In this document: one piece after another, positions 1 through 5,309 of the stretch
Numbering within the stretch: the first letter of the stretch is position 1
Layout: the number at the start of each line of letters is the position of its first letter
Origin: Methanobacteriota archaeon
GTDB lineage: Archaea > Thermoplasmatota > Poseidoniia > Poseidoniales > Poseidoniaceae
Direction of reading: 5' to 3'
Assembly: GCA_002731395.1 (NCBI GenBank)
Contig: PCBQ01000009.1
Coordinates: 2,927 to 8,235, forward strand
DNA length: 5,309 nt
Position numbers and translations under genes: made by a program
Notes under the pieces: generated by a model
Told to the model about the DNA's origin: nothing
The model's input: the letters and a program-made list of their open reading frames with translations, nothing else
Database searches by the model: none

Positions 1-3000
1 TGACGCGGTACATCACGGAAGCCCTTGCTGCTCGGGACCCTGGGTCGCCTCCGTTCATGCTGGCCAACGTGGACGGCATCCTTCTGCTTCCTGCGCCACC
101 CGATTATGGCGCTTCCGTGGTGGGTCTGTTTGCCGCCATCGAGCGTTACGCTGACGTACACGTTCTGCGAACACCTGGATCGATGCGCACAGGATTTGGC
201 GGGGCCATTTTGGCGGACGTCCACCCTGTTCTTGCTGCGACTGAGGTTCCAACATGGCTTCCGCAGCATGAGCCGATGGCAAGCGATGCTCGAGGTTGGG
301 ACGCGATTGACGCCCACGTCGATGGCGTGCACCGCGTGAGTTTGCAGCGTCGCAGTCACGGTCCTATGGCCGCGGTCGACCTCGCGCTGCAGCATCGTGC
401 CGCCGGAATCGAGGGCCCGGTGATGATCGTCGATGCCGACGATGGACGGCGTGACGCCATGGCGGATGAGCTTCGATCTCACGGCCTGACCGTCGCCCAT
501 CACACGGCATCCCCTCCATCACGAGCGGTGAGCGGTCTGTTGCGGGCCGCGAAAGCGGGTTCCGGACCAGAGGCTTGGAGCGTTGAGGTCCTCATCGAAT
601 TGGCAGGCGGCGCTTCAGTGGGATTTGACGTGATCAAAACCGGGGCGTTGACGCATCCGTTGGAACCCTCTTGGCGCCCTCGAGGTCACGTTGACCTCTT
701 GCGCACCGTGGCCCGAACGGCTCACCTCAGAGGAGGACATGGGGCGTTGCGCCGCTGGCAACGCGTCTTGAGCACCATGCGTCCGAATCCACATCGAGGG
801 CGTTTGGCCCACCAACGCCAGCAAATTGAGGAGACGTATTGGTGGTTGGAATCCATCGCCGCCCTTTGGTCTCCCATCTCTGAGCCTGAAGAAAATAACG
901 CTCCAGTTGGACCTGTCACCGAGGCCGACCTGCCTCTTCCAACCCCTCCAGCCTCGCTGCACGCATGGTTTGACATGATGCTCAATGCTGCGGATTGGTC
1001 CATGCTTCGTGGGCGAACCTCAGACTTTGATGCCAGCGTCGCCGGGCTCCACCTGCTCAAGGAACGGCTCGCCTTAGGGCTCGCACCGGATGCGACCGGC
1101 CGCGAAGCCGTTGAGGCGATGGAGGTGATGGCAGCCCATCCCCCGCGCACGACCAACGGAACGGAAGGTGTCGATGTGATCGTCACCTCCGTGAACGAGG
1201 CGCTTGGACGACCAAGCGGCCTGACCGTGTTGAGTGGTCTCGACGACGAAGCGTGGTCCATGCGCCCCCCTGACTTACCGTGGTGCGATCGAGCCAGCCG
1301 CGTCAGCCTTGGGCTCTTCGATGGGGATTTGCCCATCCGACGTGCCCGATACAGCTTGGCGCAGCTTGTGGCGTTCAGCTCCTCTGTTATCGTATTCGAC
1401 ACCTCAGCGGAAGAAGGTGCAGGCCCATCACCACCGCTCGCAGAGTGGCTGCTACACGTGCGCCGAACCGGCCGATGGACCGCGGTGAACACCGCCCGCC
1501 CTGCATGGTTTACGCCCAACAACGACGACGTCCATGCGCTTTGGACCCTCGACGGTGACGGGACGCTCCAACCACGCCCCGGCGGTTTCCGAAACGGGCA
1601 AGCGGGTCGGGCGGGGCGTGCCAGAAAAGATGCCCGGCAACGCACGGGATTGGACCTCGACGCCGGTCGAGACCTGCATGCTTCAGTGAACCGCGGAGCG
1701 CTTCTTGCCGCTGCGGCTCCAAAGGTGCTTCAGGATCGCGAACGCCGCCAACCTGATCTTCAAGCCTTGGAAACCAACGAAGTGCTGCCCTGGAGCGATG
1801 CGGCCCGTTTGCAAACCACCACGCGGCTCAACCTACGGCCCACCCCCTCGGCCGTTGGGAAGGGCCGCAAGGTTGCGCTGGTGGACGACTGGCCTCACCT
1901 CGGCCTTCGGCTCAATGGAAACGTGGTTTCGGTTTCTATGGATCCTCGCCCCCTTGCCCCTCCAATCCTCGGCAAGGGCGCATTGCACGCCGTGACTGGC
2001 GCCGACGGGCAAGGGTACGAAGCGGATGCATGGTCGCCCAGTCGATTGCAGGGTTGGGTGGTCTGCCCGCGAAAGGCATGGCTGGAACAGGTCTTTGGCG
2101 TCAGTGGCGAGGACCTCGGGGCCGAAGACGTGGACCGTCGAGAGCAGGGCGACCTTGTGCATCGGTTTGAGGAAACGTCCCTTCGAGCCTATGGGACGTG
2201 GTCTGAGGAGGGATGGCGGACGTCCGAATCTGTCGCCTTCTCGCCTGACGATCTCAACACCCATTGGTCTGGCGTCATCGATGAGGTGTTCGAGCAAACG
2301 CCGTGGCTTGGACGAAGCGATGCTGTTGCAGTGCATCGTTGTCGTACGGCGATGGGCGATTCACCGGCAGGTGCCACCACGCCCAGCCCCGCTTCCACGC
2401 CGCAAGGCGAATTGGGGGGTTTGCTGCAAGCTGATGTGGCTCTATCGGGCGTGGCCCCACTCGCCACGGAATGGGCCATCGTCAACGAACAGGGCGAGGC
2501 GCCAACGGTGCGTCTGAGTGAGGATGGAGAACCTGTACCGCTTCGTTGCCGCGTCGACCGAGCCGATGAGGTCATCCTTGACGAGGGCCGCCGGCAAGCG
2601 GCCATCGATGCTGGGCTCATCGGCGAGGAGGGGCCTGAACGCTTGGTCATCCTTCGCGACGTGAAGAGCGTCATCGGACCCCGGCGAGGAAAGGAGCAAG
2701 AACGCCATCTTCGGGCCCTGTATGACGAGGTTCAACTGGCGGCCTACGCTCTTGCGTGGGAAGCCGCGCGTCCGCACGATCGCGTTATTGGCGTCGGCAT
2801 TTCGTCTGTGGGCGCAGCGACATGGCATCATGTTGAGTTGGACACCGCGTGGAGCGAGGTTCTCGAAGGTACGGAACTCGGACAGGTGACCTCGCATCTG
2901 CGGCAAACGCACCCGGCTACATTGCGTGACGGGACAGCCGCGTCGCCGCTCCGTCGGTGGTTACAGGAGCGCGCATGGACCATGTCCAAAGCGGTCCAAG

Positions 3001-3101
3001 CGGCTTTGGAAGGGCACGTGAACCCCACACCGTCCAAAGCCTGCTCAACGTGTTCGGTTGCCTCCGCATGCGGCGTGGCTCATCTTGGAGGTGGCCGCTG
3101 A
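1..3101 (+). CDS. addB: AddB-type helicase-nuclease subunit with iron-sulfur PD-(D/E)XK nuclease domain (5' partial)
   Basis: Predicted second subunit of an AddAB-type exonuclease, which processes DNA double-strand ends for recombination. Residues are numbered from the first full codon at base 3; the frame is open to the left edge, so ATG at 57 is probably internal. Residues 1-470 resemble the inactive helicase fold of AddB: VDVIVTSVNEALG (390-402) and LTVLSGLDDEAW (407-418) sit where motif V and the conserved AddB 'GLNEG.W/P' block belong, and the motif VI arginine finger is not visible. Residues about 685-1032 are a RecB-like nuclease: Cys688, His720 in GDLVHRFEE, Asp852 in CRVDRADEV, DVK at 886-888, and QLAAY at 911-915. 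The tail has Cys1014, Cys1017 and Cys1023 (C-x2-C-x5-C), which with Cys688 should hold a 4Fe-4S cluster. By comparison with Bacillus AddB, roughly 110 N-terminal residues are missing. The actinobacterial AdnA family is a less likely alternative, because the Walker A region lies outside the window. The gene overlaps the downstream helicase by one base. Confidence 0.85.
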   Translation, partial: TRYITEALAARDPGSPPFMLANVDGILLLPAPPDYGASVVGLFAAIERYADVHVLRTPGSMRTGFGGAILADVHPVLAATEVPTWLPQHEPMASDARGWDAIDAHVDGVHRVSLQRRSHGPMAAVDLALQHRAAGIEGPVMIVDADDGRRDAMADELRSHGLTVAHHTASPPSRAVSGLLRAAKAGSGPEAWSVEVLIELAGGASVGFDVIKTGALTHPLEPSWRPRGHVDLLRTVARTAHLRGGHGALRRWQRVLSTMRPNPHRGRLAHQRQQIEETYWWLESIAALWSPISEPEENNAPVGPVTEADLPLPTPPASLHAWFDMMLNAADWSMLRGRTSDFDASVAGLHLLKERLALGLAPDATGREAVEAMEVMAAHPPRTTNGTEGVDVIVTSVNEALGRPSGLTVLSGLDDEAWSMRPPDLPWCDRASRVSLGLFDGDLPIRRARYSLAQLVAFSSSVIVFDTSAEEGAGPSPPLAEWLLHVRRTGRWTAVNTARPAWFTPNNDDVHALWTLDGDGTLQPRPGGFRNGQAGRAGRARKDARQRTGLDLDAGRDLHASVNRGALLAAAAPKVLQDRERRQPDLQALETNEVLPWSDAARLQTTTRLNLRPTPSAVGKGRKVALVDDWPHLGLRLNGNVVSVSMDPRPLAPPILGKGALHAVTGADGQGYEADAWSPSRLQGWVVCPRKAWLEQVFGVSGEDLGAEDVDRREQGDLVHRFEETSLRAYGTWSEEGWRTSESVAFSPDDLNTHWSGVIDEVFEQTPWLGRSDAVAVHRCRTAMGDSPAGATTPSPASTPQGELGGLLQADVALSGVAPLATEWAIVNEQGEAPTVRLSEDGEPVPLRCRVDRADEVILDEGRRQAAIDAGLIGEEGPERLVILRDVKSVIGPRRGKEQERHLRALYDEVQLAAYALAWEAARPHDRVIGVGISSVGAATWHHVELDTAWSEVLEGTELGQVTSHLRQTHPATLRDGTAASPLRRWLQERAWTMSKAVQAALEGHVNPTPSKACSTCSVASACGVAHLGGGR
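3087..3093 (+). promoter_or_regulatory. Shine-Dalgarno site and TGATG coupling junction for the addA-like gene
   Basis: GGAGGTG lies seven bases before the ATG at 3101, inside the last codons of the upstream gene, where it encodes part of Gly-Gly-Gly. The upstream stop TGA (3099-3101) shares its A with that ATG. A strong ribosome site plus a one-base overlap fixes the start of the second gene. It also implies that both subunits are made from one mRNA with coupled translation, as suits a one-to-one heterodimer. No promoter or terminator is visible between the genes. Confidence 0.8.
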
Positions 3102-5309
3102 TGCAACACCCGTTCCGACACGCCCAACGTCTCGGGCTTGACCTCGACCGACATATCGTGTTGGATGCCGGAGCGGGCACGGGCAAGACCACCGTGATGG
3201 CCGAACGCTACGTGCAGCACTTGTTGACCACCGCGCAGCGGGCAACCTTGCTCACGCCACCAGGAACACGCCCGAACCGTCCTGGCGCCGGAGCCTCGTT
3301 GGCCGCTCCACGTGACCGGCTGACACCGGAGGCATGGCCAGGGCTTCTTCCCACGGAGGTGGTCGCCATTACATTCACCCGCAAGGCCGCAGCAGCCCTG
3401 CGCTCACGCATCAAGCGACGCATCACCGCTATCCGTGGCGAGGCCGTTGAGGGCGATGACGAGGGCATCGTCGACGTGCGTTGGCGCGGCCGAGCAGAAG
3501 GCGTGGTGGACCTTCTTTCATCCCTCCTGGACGATGCTCCAGTAACCACCATCGACGCCTTCCTGAACCGGCTTGTTGCGCCGTATATCGACGAATTGAT
3601 GCCGCGCAGGGTCGATGGGCATGTACCGGAAGAAGGCATGGAAACACTCCATGACACCGCCATCGCGGCCGTGTGGCGGCTTCGCACCCCAACCGACGCC
3701 ACCGAATTTCAAATCCCCAACGGGAGCGCGGTGATCGAAGCGCGCAACCGCGTGTCCACCGCGTTGGGCGGCCATGGCGCTGCGCATCGCGTGTTCAGCG
3801 CCATGCTTCGAAACGGGGCCTTCGTGGCCGAAGCGCGCCGTGAGCTCCACACCTCCACCCATGGGCAAGCCGTGGACGAGGCCAGCCTCCGCGCGATGGT
3901 CGCTGCATTGGCTGGAGGCCAAGCGTTCACGTTGTTTTTGGATGACCTCCGGCAGGCCTTGTTGGCCTGGCACGGACATGTCTTGACACGTGCTCAGGAC
4001 CATGTCACTCCGAAAGAGACCGCATTGGGTCATGATCAAACACGGTTCCGTGAACTACGCCGATGGTGCGACCAGAACCTCCCCGAGGATGCTTGGGATC
4101 AACTTCGCTGGTTGTACGGTGCGCTGCGCATCACCATGAGCGAGACGAACCTGTCCAAGGGGGCGTTTGCTTCATGCTTCCCGAACAATGCCTTGCCAAA
4201 GGACGGCGGTTGGCCTGCGGGATGTGGAGCCCCAAAGCGGAGCAAGAACGCCGATGAGGCCAAGCTCGCCTACATCGATGGGCTCGAGGCGCGCAAGGCT
4301 GACGTGGTTTCCCTGTTTGAGGTTCCGCAACACCGCTGGTGGGCGACGTTGGCCACGGTGGCAATGGAGCTCGAACCTGGCCTGCCGTACACCTTCGTTC
4401 CTGCGGATGCTGACCTCTGGCCCTCGACCCTCAATCACCCGCTTCCGGTCGCTCCACCCGAAGGTAACCTGTGCACGGGAGCTTCGTTTGCAGCCGGATT
4501 GATGGAGGACGTCTTTGTGGTCCACGAGGCCAACGGCAGAGCCCTCAACATCATCAAGGCCGAACGAGGGCTCATCGATTTCGAAGACGTGCAGCGCATG
4601 GCGGCCGACCTTCTCTTGGCCCGGTGCCCTGAAGCCTACCGGCGTGGAATTTGGCCTGAGGACGTGGTGCGCGCCCTCGACCATCCAGCCGTTGTTTCCG
4701 AGGACGGTGAGCAGGGGCCTTGGAGCGACGATCACATTGAACGGGCCATTGTCCTCGCCGGTGAAAACACGGCTTTGGTCGAAGAAATCCAACGTTGGTG
4801 GCATCGCCTCAAGCGGCTGCGCCGTGAATTCCGCGCCTTCATCATTGATGAATTCCAAGACACAAACCCCGCTCACTTGCGTCTGCTGGCCCGTCTTTGG
4901 GGGCCGCGACATCGCACGAAGGACGAGCCCAGTGGTCCACAGGGTCTGTGGGACCCGACGGTGTGCGTGGTCGGTGACATGAAGCAATCCATCTATCGGT
5001 TCCGCCAAGCAGACGTGCGCGTCATGCGCTCCACCACCACCGCCATCCGATGCATGAACCGCTTGGAGGTTGACGAACCCCGCTTGGCGCCCTACCGCAC
5101 CGAAGGCGCAGGACGGGACCCGCGTCCAGAAGGTGACGGTGGGGTGGCCGGCAACTATCACGAAGCGACCGAGCACATACCAGGTGCCGCGGGGCGTCCT
5201 TGGGGCATCGTCCATTATGGGATCCTGCGCCCCGGCGTTCCGGCCGATGAAGCGGTGGTGGCACGCCGGAGCGAGGGGCACATCGAATTGGACGAAAACT
5301 TCCGAACCG
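3101..5309 (+). CDS. addA: AddA-type UvrD/RecB-family superfamily 1A DNA helicase (3' partial)
   Basis: Predicted ATP-driven motor subunit of the helicase-nuclease. The frame is open for 736 codons, without a stop, to the window end. The start is ATG at 3101, set by the ribosome site and by the position of Walker A. Motifs in order: a possible Q-motif Gln9; motif I (Walker A) AGAGTGKT at 23-30; motif Ia TFTRKAA at 91-97; TIDAF at 150-154, matching the family 'TIHSF' block; motif II (Walker B) IIDEFQDTN at 581-589; motif III VGDMKQSIYRFRQAD at 624-638; and the start of motif IV, LDENFR at 730-735. GDxKQSIYxFR is characteristic of the AddA/RecB branch rather than plain UvrD or Rep. Residues about 160-570 would be the 1B region and are weakly conserved. 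Motifs V and VI and any C-terminal PD-(D/E)XK nuclease domain lie beyond the window. Two stretches between motifs are longer than usual (residues about 47-86 and 640-728). Membership of the family is firm; AddA rather than AdnB or a lone RecB-like helicase is inferred from the AddB-like neighbour upstream. Confidence 0.9.
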   Translation, partial: MQHPFRHAQRLGLDLDRHIVLDAGAGTGKTTVMAERYVQHLLTTAQRATLLTPPGTRPNRPGAGASLAAPRDRLTPEAWPGLLPTEVVAITFTRKAAAALRSRIKRRITAIRGEAVEGDDEGIVDVRWRGRAEGVVDLLSSLLDDAPVTTIDAFLNRLVAPYIDELMPRRVDGHVPEEGMETLHDTAIAAVWRLRTPTDATEFQIPNGSAVIEARNRVSTALGGHGAAHRVFSAMLRNGAFVAEARRELHTSTHGQAVDEASLRAMVAALAGGQAFTLFLDDLRQALLAWHGHVLTRAQDHVTPKETALGHDQTRFRELRRWCDQNLPEDAWDQLRWLYGALRITMSETNLSKGAFASCFPNNALPKDGGWPAGCGAPKRSKNADEAKLAYIDGLEARKADVVSLFEVPQHRWWATLATVAMELEPGLPYTFVPADADLWPSTLNHPLPVAPPEGNLCTGASFAAGLMEDVFVVHEANGRALNIIKAERGLIDFEDVQRMAADLLLARCPEAYRRGIWPEDVVRALDHPAVVSEDGEQGPWSDDHIERAIVLAGENTALVEEIQRWWHRLKRLRREFRAFIIDEFQDTNPAHLRLLARLWGPRHRTKDEPSGPQGLWDPTVCVVGDMKQSIYRFRQADVRVMRSTTTAIRCMNRLEVDEPRLAPYRTEGAGRDPRPEGDGGVAGNYHEATEHIPGAAGRPWGIVHYGILRPGVPADEAVVARRSEGHIELDENFRT

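Noticed and set aside
57..59. ATG at 57 as the true start of the AddB-like gene
   Set aside because: The frame is open upstream to the window edge, there is no good ribosome site just before it, and AddB proteins need roughly another hundred residues including the Walker A region.
722..1645. Minus-strand open frame of 307 codons opposite the AddB-like gene
   Set aside because: It is Ser/Arg/Pro-rich without family features, and it is antisense to a continuous coding frame with AddB blocks. It is a shadow of codon bias.
1877..1884. GCTGGTGG, identical to the E. coli Chi octamer (a second copy at 4335-4342)
   Set aside because: Two copies in 5.3 kb of GC-rich DNA are only slightly more than chance. 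Chi sequences differ between species, and AddAB enzymes use other, often shorter, sites. Genome-wide counts would be needed.
4190..4240. Possible zinc-binding cysteines in the central part of the AddA-like protein (SCFPNN and AGCGAP)
   Set aside because: Only two isolated cysteines with no paired CxxC partners nearby, so there is no support for a metal site.
4172..5281. Long minus-strand open frame of 369 codons opposite the AddA-like gene
   Set aside because: It lies opposite the helicase gene whose motifs II and III are unmistakable in this stretch. Its translation shows no recognisable motif, and long antisense frames are common in GC-rich coding DNA.
1..5309. A new defence system or mobile element
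   Set aside because: Both genes fit the AddAB repair and resection family, with a standard operon layout. No transposase, integrase, toxin, repeat array or other effector is present.

Overview
The window is wholly coding on the + strand. It holds two overlapping genes of one double-strand-break repair locus, and both run off the window. The left gene (bases 1-3101, 5' end missing) encodes an AddB-type subunit: a decayed UvrD-like helicase fold followed by a C-terminal PD-(D/E)XK nuclease domain with four cysteines placed as in iron-sulfur AddB proteins. The right gene (bases 3101-5309, 3' end missing) encodes an AddA/UvrD-type superfamily 1A helicase with intact motifs I, Ia, II, III and the start of IV.

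The genes share one base (TGATG, stop and start overlapping) and a strong Shine-Dalgarno sequence lies inside the end of the first, so they almost certainly form an operon with coupled translation. Together they should form a heterodimeric helicase-nuclease of the AddAB (RexAB) group. AddA would move along DNA by ATP hydrolysis, and the AddB nuclease would cut one strand. The complex would resect broken ends for RecA loading and degrade foreign linear DNA. Whether AddA also carries a nuclease domain cannot be seen, because the window ends near its motif IV.

The DNA is GC-rich, roughly 60% by eye. The gene order addB-addA and the clear GGAGGTG ribosome site suggest a bacterium that uses Shine-Dalgarno initiation. 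I cannot name a phylum. The proteins are clearly of the family but have unusual inserts, so the source may be a poorly sampled lineage.

No stretch of noncoding DNA, RNA gene, mobile element, CRISPR array, terminator or promoter was found. I see no sign of an undescribed system. The points worth a second look are the inserts in the AddA motor, the complete loss of motor motifs V and VI in AddB, and the conserved iron-sulfur layout.
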